Shown here piece after piece: positions 21,541-33,108 of a stretch of 64,000 nucleotides of DNA. The notes under the pieces are model-generated. The model was given only the letters and a program-made list of their open reading frames with translations. It ran no database searches and was not told where the DNA came from. Numbering within the stretch: position 1 is the stretch's first letter; each line of letters starts with the position of its first letter. The position numbers and the translations under genes are program-made. This stretch comes from Stomoxys calcitrans (Eukaryota > Arthropoda > Insecta > Diptera > Muscidae): positions 93,533,582-93,597,581 of the forward strand of contig NC_081552.1 in the NCBI RefSeq assembly GCF_963082655.1, given 5' to 3'.

Positions 21541-22235
21541 CAAAATTTTTATTCCATTCACATTTTTTTTTGGTATGTCACAGATTACAATTGAGAACTT
21601 TGTTTTCCCTTCCGAGAGTATTTTTGAAATTTAATTTATTTATATGATACGACACCCTTTTCTTTCAGTGGCAGAATAGATGGCCATGTGGACTTTGGGT
21701 GTGCCCCGAAGAACTAGTACTATCGAGAAGGTTACCGGACCACTTTATTGTGTAACAAACAGAAATTCCTGCTATTAAACTGCTGGTTGGATGGCCTATA
21801 TATAATGTCATATATGTGTATTAGCCATCTATAATATATTCTCTTTACAGAAAAAATTAAGGGATTTAAGCAAGTTTTTTCAATAAAGACTATTTAATGA
21901 AAATACTTTGTTTGACCATAAAATGCAACAAATACACTATTTTCACATTTTTTGACTTCCAAACTGTATAACTTTTAACTAGATAATCAGATACAATCAG
22001 ACCTGGGTCAAAATTGCAAAAAAAAAAAAAAAAAAGTCGAATATCCCCGAAACCAGTGAAGATATTGTAACACCTCAAGCGGATTTTTTTGGAGGGGTGT
22101 TTGAGCACTATCCAGCAAAAATTTGGAAATCGGATCACGAACGAAGATTTGGTAGCCCCAACAAATTTTCAAAATGATAAGTGACCAAATTTAGGGGCCT
22201 GCCAAAAGGCGCCCGGACAATGTGTGGTCTTGAAA
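21541..22235. other. no gene recognised; poly(A) tract
   Basis: AT-rich, with an A-run of about 18 at 22018-22036. I see nothing supportable as coding. Confidence 0.4.
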
Positions 22236-22390
22236 TTTTGCACTCGATCTCGCTAACACTTCAGCTCGAACAATTAAAAATTTCAAAGAGATGGCCATCG
22301 AATAACTGATGTTCACAAAGTGAGGGTTGCAAATGCTCAGGAAATTTGTGCTCCAATCTAGACTTGAAGAGATTTACCTCTCTCTTTGGC
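22236..22390 (+). mobile_element. LOA-like family 2, 3'-region fragment
   Basis: GATGTTCACAAAGTGAGGGT and the following 60 bp align by eye with 50150-50220, the region between RNase H and the 3' UTR of the copy at 48290-50491. Short and non-functional. Confidence 0.5.
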
Positions 22391-22514
22391 TAAAAAAAAA
22401 TATATTGATAGACTTAAGGTTGCACGTAATGACTTCTAACAATCATTCTAAAACGGTTTAAATATAGCCATATTTAAATATAATTGTCATATAGATCGAT
22501 CTTCTGCAATAACT
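22391..22514. other. short unassigned spacer
   Basis: Nothing recognisable between the LOA-like fragment and the DINE-like head. Confidence 0.35.
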
Positions 22515-22609
22515 TTTTATACCCATTACCATAGGATAGGTGATATATTCATTTAGTAATTCCGTTTGTTACACATCGAAATATCATTTTCGACCCTATT
22601 TATAAAGTA
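22515..22609 (-). mobile_element. DINE-like element, left part (split by family B)
   Basis: TTTATACCCATTACCATAGG head, then AATTCCGTTTGTTACACATCG and CCTATTTATAAAGTA. The next expected block (TATATATTCTTGATCG-like) is found at 24403, after the inserted family B element. Confidence 0.65.
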
Positions 22610-24402
22610 CTAGCCGACCCGGCCCGCTCCGCTGCGCCTTCTTTTACTTTATATAGAACAAAAGTTTCCTTGGAATATTTATTTTCGACAATTAAAGATC
22701 TTTTAGTGAAATACCATGCTAACTTGACTAACAGTTTAACAATATAAGTGTCTGTATCTGAATCCCATATGATCTTTATTGGTCTACGAATTTAAGTTTG
22801 AATGTAAGGTGTACTCCATTCTTAAAATACTTCATTTCAGTCCGATATTCTTATGATGTCTGATTTAGCGGTGTTTTCGGGGGAGAGGAGGCCCCCCAGA
22901 TACTTGGCCCTGAAAAAATATCAGCATCGTGCTCTTCTCTTAAATACCAGTTATTTAAACCCTATATTGCCATTTGCTTAAGAGGAGTTTACAGGTAATC
23001 AAATTCGTTTTCTAATCTCAAATACCTTTCATTTGCCATATGTTGGCATGGTCGAAAAATTGTTTCCCATTGGGGATGTTTTGGGAAAGGGGTGATGCCC
23101 TAAATACATCAACCTACATTTGGATATCAAATTCGTATTCTACTTCCAAATACCTTTATCTGAGCCCCATATTGCGACGGTCGGTAAAAAATTGCTGTTT
23201 GTGGGGTATTTTGGCAAAGGGGTAGACCGCCTGAAAATTAGTCCCGAAAATGGGTATCAATTCTTGCTTTACCCCCCAATACCTTCCATTTAAGCTCCAC
23301 ATTGACATGGTCGGTAAATATGCTGATTTAGGGGTGTTTTGGGGACACTAAGCCCTGAAAATATATCAGCAACGTGCTCTATTCTCATATATCTATATAT
23401 CATTTATTTAAACCCCATATTGCTATTGACCTCAAAATTGGATATTAAATTAGTTTTCTAAACTCATTTAAACTTCTTATTGCAAAAGACAGCAAATATG
23501 TCCGTTTTGGGATATTGGCCCTAAAAACTATAAATATTTAGTTCCACTCTCCTTAAGACCCAAATTGTCTTGGTGAGCAAATACGTCCTATTTGGGGGCT
23601 GTTTTGGTGGTGGGACGTCCACTAGACAGTTGGCCCCTAATGTTGATATCAGATACGTGGTCTACTCCCACATACCTTTAATTTGAGCTCATATTTCCTT
23701 AGTCGACAAACATAACCGTCTTGGGGGTGTTTTGGGGATGGGCGGCAACTCAGTGAGTTGGCCTTGAAAATATATATCTGATTCGTGTTCCACTTTAAAA
23801 ACTCTCTTATTTGAGCCACATATTGCAATAGTCAGTAAATACTTACTATTTGGGTGGTGTTGTGGGGGTGGCGCGGCCCCGTAGACACTTTTCCCGAATA
23901 TTGATATCAAATACGTGCTTTACTCCCAAATACCTTTCATTTGAGCCCCATATTGCTATGGTCGTAAATTTGTCCCCTTTGGGGGAGGTTTTTGGTGAGA
24001 GGCGGCCCACCAAACACTTGGTCCCATATTTGGATAACAGATTCGTATTCTACATTTAAATACCTTCTATTTAAGACCCATGTTCCCATGGTCAGTAAAT
24101 AAGTCCTGTTTGGGGGGTGTTTTGGGGAAGGGGTGGACCCCAAGAAACGTGGTCCCACATTTGGATATCAGTTTCGTATTCCACTCACAAATACCTTTCA
24201 TTTGAGTCCCATATTGCCATGGTCGGTAAATATGTCCGATTTAGGGGTGTTTTGATGCTTGGGGTGGTCCCCCTTACACTTGGTCCGACAATTGGATATC
24301 AGATACGTTTTCTTATCCTAAATGCTTTTCATTTGAGTCCCATGTTGCCATGATCGGTCTAAATATATGTTTGGTAGGTTTTAGGATTTTTATATATAAG
24401 AT
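22610..24402 (+). mobile_element. family B element nested in a DINE-like element
   Basis: Starts CTAGCCGACCCGGCCCGCTC, then GCTGCGCCTTCTTTTAC, followed by about a dozen units parallel to those of 10761-12894. The right end is shortened: from TTTGGTAGGTTTTAGG it jumps to the final ATATATAAGAT, so the GATCTGGCG-to-ACAAACAA segment is deleted. Short frames inside are not genes. Confidence 0.75.
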
Positions 24403-25013
24403 ATATATTTGTGATCGGCGTAAAATTCTAAGATGATTTGACGATATTTGTGTGTCTGTCCGTCCGTCTGTTGTGCCTTAAAAAATTGAGATATTGAGCT
24501 GAAATTTGGCACAAATACGTCTTAATTTTATTACGCGATTTCCCTGAAATTTGAAACAATGAGTTATTTTAAGCCCGAAATCCGACCTAAATATGGCTTA
24601 GATCGGACTATATTTAGATATAGCTGCCATATAGACCGATCTGCTGATTAAGGACCTGGAACCCATAACAACTGCATTTATTACCCGATTTCGCTGAAAT
24701 TTAAAACAGTGAGTTGTTTAAAGCTTCCCGACATCCGACACAAATATGAATCAGATCAGACCATATATATATAGCTTTCATCCAATTTAGGGCTTTAATC
24801 CCAAAAAAAAAAGGATTTATTGCCAGATTTCGCTGAAACTGTTACTTGTATATGAGTACTCGGGACCTGAATTAAATATGATCGAGATTAGCCCCTATTT
24901 AGACATAACTATGGTTATAGTAGTGGAGTTAAAATAAAATAGGATGATTGCTATATCCGTGGTGGTGGGTCTCGAATGTTCGGCACGGCCGAACTTAAAA
25001 CGTTTTTACTTGT
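24403..25013 (-). mobile_element. DINE-like element, right part
   Basis: Continues with ATATATTTGTGATCGGCG, a short GTCY tract at about 24455-24470 (GTCTGTCCGTCCGTCTG), two or three degenerate internal units with GCTGCCATATAGACCGATC, and the end TTCGGCACGGCCGAAC...CGTTTTTACTTGTT. With 22515-22609 it forms one element of a diverged subfamily. Confidence 0.65.
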
Positions 25014-25499
25014 TATACAATACTTATAAAATGCCTGCTTTACCCGAATGCACTGAACATTGAATTTAGCTGCCACACCGACTACTTCAATTAAACTTCT
25101 AAAGTTCTTAAAAGCATTTTTGCTAGCAACGCAAATATTTGCATGGTGGTGGGAATCCATAATTTAGCCTGAAACTATTGTATTGTATATTATTATCTAA
25201 AAAAAGTAATCATGAAAAAAATTCGGAAGAAGTGAACACAGTACCAGACTTATTCTGACTAATTCGATGTTGCAGACATCCTGATTTTTCAACTTGCAGA
25301 GAAAATAGCGTTGTATTCATGGGAGTAAGTTCACAGAGTTTGGACTAACCATGCATAAAGTCATCTTAATGGTTTTCCAAATATTTATCTTGGCCACAAA
25401 AGACCATAGAAAAATGCGACTGGTTTTATGGGAGTTTGTCGTTAAACTTTTTTATATAAATTATCAAATACCTATCAAATATCTATCCAATTAGCACCA
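25014..25499. other. no feature recognised
   Basis: AT-rich and not visibly repetitive. Nothing supportable. Confidence 0.4.
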
Positions 25500-26110
25500 C
25501 AGTGCATCTAAACTTCCACCAGACGAAAAATGAAGGAACGACATATGATGAACAGACAAACACCACAGCAAAACTAAGCAGCCAGCAATGGCAGACAGCC
25601 AGACAGATAGTCAGGAACAAGTGTCACGTTTTCTTCTTAACACGATGCTGCGGTTGGAAAGGCAAGAGATGATATTACTGCCATAAGCGAGCAAATTCTG
25701 CCCGTCTGTCGGCTCATCGTTCTTTCGCAGGATACATTCGTTTGTGCTTCTGTCATCCATCCTTAGATGCCGATAGCCAGTGATGGCTGCTTCCATTCGA
25801 AGCCAAACAGATAGTCAGCCAACAATTCAGGAAAAACAAACCAGCCAACATTTGACTTTTGCCTTTAGACCAATGCGGACGTGCTTACAACACTCTGTGA
25901 GTGTGCGACTAACTTTCTTTCGTTTTGTCGTCGTCCTCTTGCCTTCGATTGAGTGTGCATTTGTTTTAGTCGTTGGTGAGAAAGGATCCGCGTGTGTGTC
26001 GTTGTCAAGTGTTTTTGTTGTCCTCAGGTTAGTCGCTCGGTGTTCTCTTCTTTGTCGGTTTTTTCTGTTTTCGAGAGTAAAACTTGAACTTTTAAGTACA
26101 TGAAAATTTT
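25500..26110. other. non-repeat, more GC-balanced segment
   Basis: Less AT-rich than its surroundings and free of the window's repeat families. A 107-codon frame (25780-26103) is hydrophobic and valine/leucine rich with no recognised domain. The two stretches ACAGATAGTCAGGAAC (about 25604) and ACAGATAGTCAGCCAAC (about 25808) form a weak direct repeat. It could be regulatory DNA or an untranslated exon of a neighbouring gene, but no promoter or splice site decides it. Confidence 0.25.
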
Positions 26111-27359
26111 TTATTTGGTCTTTGTGAATTCAAATCCAGTGAAATAGCTACTGTGGCAAGGAAAAAGTTTCCAATGATATTTTACGTGGAAAATCTGTAA
26201 ATGCGTCTAAAAACAACAACAATAAAGATTCAAGGATAACAAATCACAAAATAAAATTATAAAAAAGTACAACAATAACAAAGATCAGGAAACCTAAATG
26301 ATATAATTATTTAATTACATCCCAAGTACGGATATACGAACTTTTGGCGGTGCATGGGTGGTTTCAGACCACGCTTGTGTTAAAGACCTTTTAAACAGCC
26401 AGAAAGTGAGATTAGAATGAAAGTGTTGTTTTGAGAAGATTAAAAATATTTGAAATTGTTAAATGAATCGGAACATACTTCCCCCACCGGCAAACAATTA
26501 ATTTCCTATTATGAAGTGCTTGGCGTTTTTGGATTAAGAATTTATTCTGTATATATTTCTTTTCATACTCTTTCACCAAAATAATTTAATTTCCTCTTCT
26601 TTGCAAACATTTGTGTGGGTTTTGTGTGTACTTGTAATTAGGTTGAAGTTTTGTGTTGTTCAACAAACAACAAATCTACATGTTAAAACTGAATATGACT
26701 TCTTTTGATAAACTTTGGCAGGTGTCTCCATGGCATACATAAGGTTGAACATATTCCCTAGACCTACGATTTAATAAAATATCATTTAAAGATTGTCATA
26801 TCCATTGTAACTGTTCGAATTTTACATGATATGCAAACACTTGTATGGTAATCTCCATTATCATACATTGGAGTTTTTATTCAAGGAATGTATACTGATT
26901 AAATGATTTGGTTTACAAAATAATATTAGTGCAGGGAACAGCAATCTGGTGGACAGCGTTTTAGAAAAGATTTGCATATTCCAGGCGAACTGGTTTCGTA
27001 GGGAAATCCCCCCGGTAATTCCCTCAAATTCCGCCCGTTTTACGATCCCACTATCCCGACTCCGATCCTTGGAATTCCCGAGAAAAATTAATTCTCCTTA
27101 ATCAAGTGAAAACAAATAAACATTGATATTGTAAAACACATGTTCCACATTTAAACAAAATCCAGAATATTTTTAGCGTTTAGGCTAAAAAGAATATGGG
27201 GGCGATATAAGCTACTTTGGGTATTAGAGGGCATGTATGTGTATTTTACATATCAAACAATTGGCAACTTGGTAATATCGAACTATCGGCCTAATTGCGA
27301 TTCCTGTCGGCTTACATCAATAAGGGAGAAGGTCCCGGTTAGCTGAGCTGTTGTTACAT
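26111..27359. other. no gene recognised
   Basis: AT-rich intergenic or intronic DNA with AACAACAAC-type tracts near 26210. No RNA gene or repeat family recognised. Confidence 0.4.
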
Positions 27360-27560
27360 TGAACTAGCTGGATGGTTCAACGGTAGGGACTACCTACTTC
27401 CTTTTCCTGTTACTGCGGTATCCCAATGGACGAAAATATTAAAGTGAGTCCGATTGCAGACTGCCACTTATACCTAAACTATGCTAGGGAGGAAACACTG
27501 AACTACTCGTAGAATCATATGTTACACAAAATTCTCCAATGAACATCGTCCCGCCGGATT
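27360..27560 (+). mobile_element. LOA-like family 2, 3' UTR plus a linker fragment
   Basis: GATGGTTCAACGGTAGGGAC through CAATGGACGAAAATATT and GCAGACTGCCACTTATACC matches the 3' UTR at about 50390-50491. It is followed by a separate piece (GAGGAAACACTGAACTACTC) homologous to 48525-48575 in the endonuclease-RT linker. Fragments only. Confidence 0.6.
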
Positions 27561-27654
27561 CTTGTTGGAACCGTTTGGTAGAGCGGACTTTTTTAAAAGT
27601 TATCTCCGCAAGAATTCTCTGCAACTTGTAATAAGTACACTTAACCAAATTTTT

Positions 27655-29635
27655 TATTCAAAACACCAAAAATGTTAGCTAAAACAGCAGTTTTTGTCTG
27701 CTGAAAAGGGGAAAGCAGACATTACTTCAGCAAACAAAATCAGCTGTTTTAAGTACAAAAATCTGCTGAAAAAAATGTTATGCTATTTTTATGCTTGCCG
27801 GGTACTTGTTTTTATTAAGTTAAGCATTTTTTAGACATTTTTTTGGAAGAGATGATTTTAATTTGTGGAATATTATTGTAAAGAAGCTACCTGATTCATT
27901 ACTTGGTATACATTTCGAAATGTGGCTGAACTCGCATTTTTGTTATTGCACTACAAATATGTACACATGCCACTCGTGTACACATTAGTAGAGGTCGTTT
28001 GTTTCTATATTTAAAGAAAAAATATTATGTATGCACTCATAGAAAAAAGTTTGCTGAAAATAGCAAACACTATCTGCTGAGTGTTATTAGTTAATTGTGC
28101 TGCTATTGTAGCAGTAGTTTTGCTATTACAGCAGTAGTTCTGTAATTTCAAAGCAGCAGGCTTATTGCTGAAAAGTTTGTTGTTTGCTGAAAATGACTGT
28201 TGCTTAATTATGGAGGGAAGTAAAAAAAAAAAAATAATAATATACAAATGTAAATGTGTGTCTCATGAAAAAAAGTTAGCTGAAAATAGCAACAAATAAT
28301 GCGAGCTAGCTCAGCCACAGTTCCAAATGTATACCAATATCCATCCATTGGTAGCTTCTATACAGAAAAATTCCACAAACTAACATCATCTCTTTCAGCA
28401 AAGTTTCTAAACCATTCCCTAAAGTATTCAAAACAAGTAAAAGCGGGCCGAATCTTATATACCCTCCACCATGTATCGCATTTGTCGTGTTCTTTTCCCC
28501 GCATCTCTTCTTAGGCAAAAAAGGATATAAGAAAAGATTTGCTTAGCTATTAGAGCGATATCAAGATATGGTCCGGTTTGGACCACAATTAAATTATATG
28601 TTGGAGACCTGTGTAAAATGTCAAATTCGAATACGAATTGCACCCTTTGGGGGCTCAAGAAGTCATATGGAGAGATCGATTTATATGGGAGCTGTATCGG
28701 GCTATAGACCGATTCAGACCATAATAAACACGTATGTTGATGGTCATGAGAAAATCCGTCGTACAAAATTTCAGGCGAATCGGATAATAATTGCGACCTC
28801 AAGGCTCAAGGCAATTGTGGCTCAAGAAGTCAAGACCCCAGATCGGTTTATATGGCAGCTATATCAGGTTATGAACCTATTTGAACCTTATTTGACACAG
28901 TTCTTGAAAGTAAGAATAAAATACGTCTTGCAAAATTTCAGCCAAATCGGATAGGAACTGCGCCCTCTAGAAGCTCAAGAAGTCAAGTCCCCAGATCTGT
29001 TTATATGACAGCTATATCAGATTATTAACCGATTTGAACCATACTTTGCACAGTTATTGGATATCATAACAAAACGCGTCGTGCAAAATTTCATTCCAAT
29101 CGGATAAGAATTGCGCACTCTAGAGGCTCAAGAAGTCAAGACCCAAGATCGGTTTATATGACAGCTATAACAGGTTATGCACCGATATGGCCCATTTACA
29201 ATACCAACCGACCTACACTAATAAGAAGTATTTGTGCAAAATTTCAAACGGCTAACTTTACTCCTTCGGATGTTAGCGAGCTTTCGACAGACAGACGGAC
29301 GGACGGTCGGACATTGCTAGATGGACATAAAATGTCGCGACGATCACGAATATATATGCCTTATGGGGTCTCAGATGAATATTTCGAGTAGTTTCAAACA
29401 GAATGACGATATTAGTATACCCCCCATCCTATGGTGGAGGGTATAACAAGTAACTCGTAAACATAAAAAATAGCATAACATTTTTTTTGCAGATTTTTGT
29501 ACATAAAACAGCTGATTTAGATGGCTGAAATGTTTGCTAATACAGCTGCCCTATGTTTGCTGAAACAGCAGTAGTATCTGTGTTCCCAGTCTCAGCAGAC
29601 AAAAATTGCTGTTTTAGGTTGCAACAATAACGGGC
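27655..29635. mobile_element. family H: long terminal-inverted-repeat element, invaded
   Basis: The left arm (27665-27810) and the reverse complement of the right arm (29460-29630) share CTAAAACAGCA-TTTTTGTCTGCTGA, AATCAGCTGTTTTA-GTACAAAAATCTGC and AATGTTATGCTATTTTT in the same order. Interior blocks at 28025-28200 and 28263-28300 repeat the AGTTTGCTGAAAATAGCAA-type motif. A DINE-1-like element is nested at 28432-29447. No transposase is present. It is probably a non-autonomous DNA transposon or foldback-type element; no target duplication can be asserted. Confidence 0.55.
28432..29447 (+). mobile_element. DINE-1/Helentron-like element
   Basis: AACAAGTAAAAGCG, then directly GGGCCGAATCTTATATACCC: about 15 bp including one arm of the terminal palindrome are missing. 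The body holds the standard blocks (GAAAAGATTTGC, GGTCCGGTTTGGACC, internal units with GGCTCAAGAAGTCA and GATCGGTTTATATG). The microsatellite ACAGACAGACGGACGGACGG lies at about 29288-29310, followed by TTATGGGGTCTCAGA. It ends CCATCCTATGGTGGAGGGTATAAC. Confidence 0.8.
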
Positions 29636-29642
29636 GCATCCA

Positions 29643-29730
29643 TCGATTTTTATAATGTTCACGCCAGGATTCGAACCTAGGCGTTCAGCGTCATAAGCGG
29701 ACATTCTAACCTCTGAGCTACGGTGGCCGA
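29643..29730 (-). mobile_element. tRNA-SINE family 1, tRNA-like head only
   Basis: Reverse complement reads GGCCACCGTAGCTCAGAGG with an A-box-like TAGCTCAGAGGTTAG (29706-29720) and a perfect B-box GGTTCGAATCC (29668-29678). The SINE body stops after about 85 bp. It resembles a tRNA gene in its promoter boxes only; the cloverleaf stems are not evident, so it is not called a tRNA. Confidence 0.7.
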
Positions 29731-29744
29731 CGTATCGGAGGATA

Positions 29745-30195
29745 TAGGTGGAAGGATATGTGACTCAGAAGTGTTGGATGACCACAGCTTCTCTTATCAT
29801 CGTATTGTAGTATTAGTTTCAGCCTTGGTGAAAATACTGCAAGTGTTCGCTAGACTAAACAGAAGAAAGGCGGATTGGGATAAATTTCGGCACATATTCT
29901 GCACGACTATCCCTTTTTGATCAGACTATCCCTTTTTGATCAGAAAAGGAAGCGGGAACTGCGGTGGACATAGGTATATCAATGTCAGCATGTCCTAGAG
30001 CCAAACGGCGAGCGCCATGGTGGACGACAGAATTGGCGGTAAAATGTTTCGACTCCTTTAAATCGCCAGGTCCTGATGATGCATCATTGGTTGAATTACA
30101 AGTTGTGTCCGATAGACTGACTGCTTAGCTCTGGGAGATATATCGTAAGAAAGTTTCTTTAAAACTTACTTGCTAAAAGAAGCATTACGGCAGGC
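29745..30195 (+). pseudogene. LOA-like family 2: endonuclease end and linker (left piece)
   Basis: Encodes LDDHSFSYHRIVVL (endonuclease SDH-type end), LNRRKADWDKFRHI, then RAPWWTTELAVK and FKSPGPDDASLVELQ, the linker and start of RT. A deletion follows, after which LLKEAL lies at the insertion point. The element resumes at 31162 after an inserted RTE-like copy. Several stops; inactive. Confidence 0.65.
30189..30195 (+). repeat. target-site duplication, left
   Basis: GGCAGGC immediately before the inverted RTE-like copy; the same 7 bases recur at 31162-31168. In the uninterrupted relative (49138-49160) the sequence runs TATGACAGGCTTAGG once. Confidence 0.65.
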
Positions 30196-31161
30196 ACTAC
30201 TTTAATTGGCTATGACAGAACATTTGCTCCACTAGCCGAACGTTGAATAGAGTTCCAAGCGCCTCGATTTTCTGCGCTCATTCTTAAATCTCTGACACAA
30301 TGTTTCAAGGTGTCTCCCACTACTTGATCTTTCCATCGGGCTTTTGGTCTTTCCGGTTTACGTGGTACACCGTGGTTGCCTTCAAAAAACTTCTTTGCTG
30401 TGGCTTCTTCATCCATTCCGACAACATGACCTAGCCAACGCAGCCGTTGTATTCTGTTACTTGTAACTATACTATCGTCGTCATGCAGCTCGTGGTTCAT
30501 ACGTCGCCTATATTCTCCATTAGCGCAAACTGGTCCATATATTTTACGAAGAATCTTTCTCTCAAATACTCCAAGCACTGCCTCATCTGCTTTTACAAGT
30601 ACCAATGCCTTAGAACATATAGTGTTATCTTCGTCTGTCGAGAGGTGGTCTTGTTTCTTAACTGCTTACTTAATCCAAAGTAACATCTGTTTGCCAGTAT
30701 TATTCTTCACTTTGTCTCAAAACTGGTGTCGTTCGTTTCCGTTGCGGTGGTGCCGAGGTTAATAAAGTTGAAGACTATCTCAAAGTTGTGGTTCCCAACT
30801 TTCTCCATTATTTTTATCTGCTCGGTTGTACAATGCGTTTTGAGTGTTGATACCATCCATTTCGTCTTATCTCCATTTACTGCCAGACCCTGACTCTCTT
30901 TCGATTCTTTCAAAGGCTGCAGTTACTACATCCGGTGACCGACCTATGATATCGATATCACCTGTCTCCTTATCTGAAACCTCGTTTGGTATTAAATGGT
31001 TCGGAGAGATTCTTTCCTATTCTTACCGAGAAACGCGTATCAGCAAGTGTCACCCTGCAGAGTCTTATTAATTTTGCAGGGATACCAAACTCAGACATGG
31101 CTTAAAAAACCTTTGAACGTAAAGGAGTTTCGAAAGCGGCTTTTTTAGTCCACAAAGATAT
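30196..31161 (-). mobile_element. RTE-like non-LTR element family 1, copy 2, nested
   Basis: The minus frame 30605-30210 (131 codons) encodes the C-terminal region: LGVFERKILRKIYGPVC, YRRRMNHEL, then IQRLRWLGHVVGMDEEA, a KARWKDQV block and NRGAWNSI to a stop. Upstream degenerate pieces include LAVNGDKTKWMVSTLK (30830-30890) and the palm region with NHFEI-like and GIP-type segments to about 31150. The 5' portion with endonuclease and the first RT motifs is missing, so it is 5' truncated as expected from target-primed insertion. It lies in antisense within a LOA-like copy, flanked by GGCAGGC. Clade assignment (RTE versus related groups) is tentative. Confidence 0.7.
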
Positions 31162-32115
31162 GGCAGGCTAAAAGATGGTCAGCAGACGAACAACTCATCT
31201 AGGTGCCTCCTCTATTGTTTCCGGAAGAAAATTGTGTTAAAGTGGTGGCGTATGCTGATGACGTGGCTATAGCTGTTAGGGGAAAGTTTCCAAGCACTCT
31301 TAGAGACATACTGCAGGAAGCTCTATGTACGACAGCGACGTAGGTCACCGATAGTGGTCTAGGAGTTAATCTATCTAGGACAGTTGTTTTTTTCAGTAAG
31401 AGTTACAAGTTACCCATAGTGGCACCTAACGCCTTGGGAAGAAAGAATGTTCCATTTACTGAAAGCGCAAAAACCTGGGTGTTTTGCTGGCCAGTAAATT
31501 TAACTTTAAATCAAATATTTTTGAAACGGCGAGAAAGTCAACTCTTGCCAATGACACCTGCAAGAGAGGCATTGGGAAAAGTTGGGGGTTTAAACCGCTT
31601 GTCATGCATTGGGTATATACTGCAGTTGTCTGACGTTGTAGTCTGGTGGACGGCGCTTCAAAAGTCCACCTTCAATGCTCCATGTTCAGTCGGATCCAAA
31701 GAATGCTTTGTTTACATCATAGCCGAACTGCATCGGTATCATCTGATGCACTGAATTTAATGCCACACCTAATGCCTCTGAACATGGTGGATAGATTAAT
31801 TGTAGCGATCACTGCGGCGAGGATAAAGGAGCTTTCTCATTGGTCAAGTGGCGGCCACTATGTTATCCTTGATACAATGCTTTATGTTTCATGCAGTGTG
31901 GATTACATATTGCTTGAGCCGTTTATTGATAAAAAAAAGTACTGTACTGCTCTTCCTGATAGAACCGATTGGAACTACGATATCCATGGCAATAGAAGTT
32001 ACTTAGACTTCTACACGTATAGCTCCAAACTACACGACCAGTTCCGAAGGGCAACGTATGACAGATGGTCATACGTGGGGCAGAGTTGGAAATTACAAAT
32101 TTTGAAATGGTAACA
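31162..32115 (+). pseudogene. LOA-like family 2: RT palm to RNase H (right piece)
   Basis: Begins with the second GGCAGGC, then a region aligning with 49150-49240. It encodes VAYADDVAIAVRGKFPSTL with intact YADD (31253-31264), then GLGVNLSRTVVFFSKSY, KPLVMHWVYTAVV and VVWWTAL. The frame 31646-32113 continues DALNLMPHLMPLNMVDRL and IKELSHWSS into the RNase H start DFYTYSSKLHDQ, where the catalytic D of YTDDSK has become Y. It then skips to RATYDRW, so most of RNase H is deleted. Frameshifts separate the pieces. Inactive. Confidence 0.7.
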
Positions 32116-33108
32116 GAAGATAGTTTTTGGACCGAAGGAGTACTATTCGGTCTTTCATAAATGTTAAAAATATTCGATTGGAGGAATCAAGCCTGCGTTG
32201 TAAAAAATCAAATTATTTCACGTGGAATGAAAAATTGTAAAGACAGGAATTTTGAACCGAAGACAGGTATACCAATTACATGGCATAAGAGTACTTTATT
32301 ATTTACAGCCTTCTTCTGAGTCCATCGGTATCCTATTGAGGGTGAATGTGGAAAGGCACTAAAAAACTTTGCGTTACCTATTTCAACGGAAATTTCGATT
32401 ATAGTACATCAATTGATAATTTCCCACTTTCAATCCCCAAACGACATACACAAATTCGACAAATAGATCTATTTTGCTATAGTGAATTTCGTTAAGTGGG
32501 AACTACTCGCCTCTAAAGGGCGATATGCATCTCAAATGAAGTTTTCGTGGCTATAAGATATGTATTGATATATCCTAAGCGAAATAGAAACAGAATTTTT
32601 TGGTATTGAAAAACACTAAATCGGCACTACTGTACTCCATGGGTCGAAAAAGCACTGAAAAAAGTACTATAGTACTGATTTTTCCATCCCTGAGTGGGTG
32701 TTGTGAACTAGGGTGATGACATTTTAATTTTTTTCTGAATCTACTTTTTCCTATTAACGATTAAAATAAAATGTCTTTCTGTACATAAAGTACAAGTTTT
32801 AGAAAAATTAATTGCAAAATTCAAAATGAAATGAAATCAAATTCAAGGGTCAATTTATTTGCAGGTCTTAGAAAAAATCACAATCAATTACACAATTAGC
32901 ACTGAGGAAAATATTTATCGATCTTTCTGCTTCGGTGTCCAAAAAAGAAGAGACCGAACAGAGGAACATTCACTTTCATCAAACCTTCTGCCGTTCCTAG
33001 CTCATCTTTGCTGCTTTATTTAAAGAACTCGAATCTAGCAATTCATTGCCACATTGAACCAAAAAATACGCTTCAGCCTACACTGACAAGTGACAAATTC
33101 AAACATTA
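32116..33108. other. no gene recognised
   Basis: AT-rich sequence without a recognised repeat or open frame of note. Confidence 0.4.

Noticed and set aside
25780..26103. 107-codon hydrophobic frame starting MMAASIRSQTDSQ
   Set aside because: No domain, no splice support and no homology that I recognise; kept only as a note within an unassigned non-repeat segment.
29668..29720. Possible tRNA gene on the minus strand
   Set aside because: A and B boxes are present, but no acceptor or anticodon stem pairing is evident, and the same head occurs in several SINE copies followed by SINE body.
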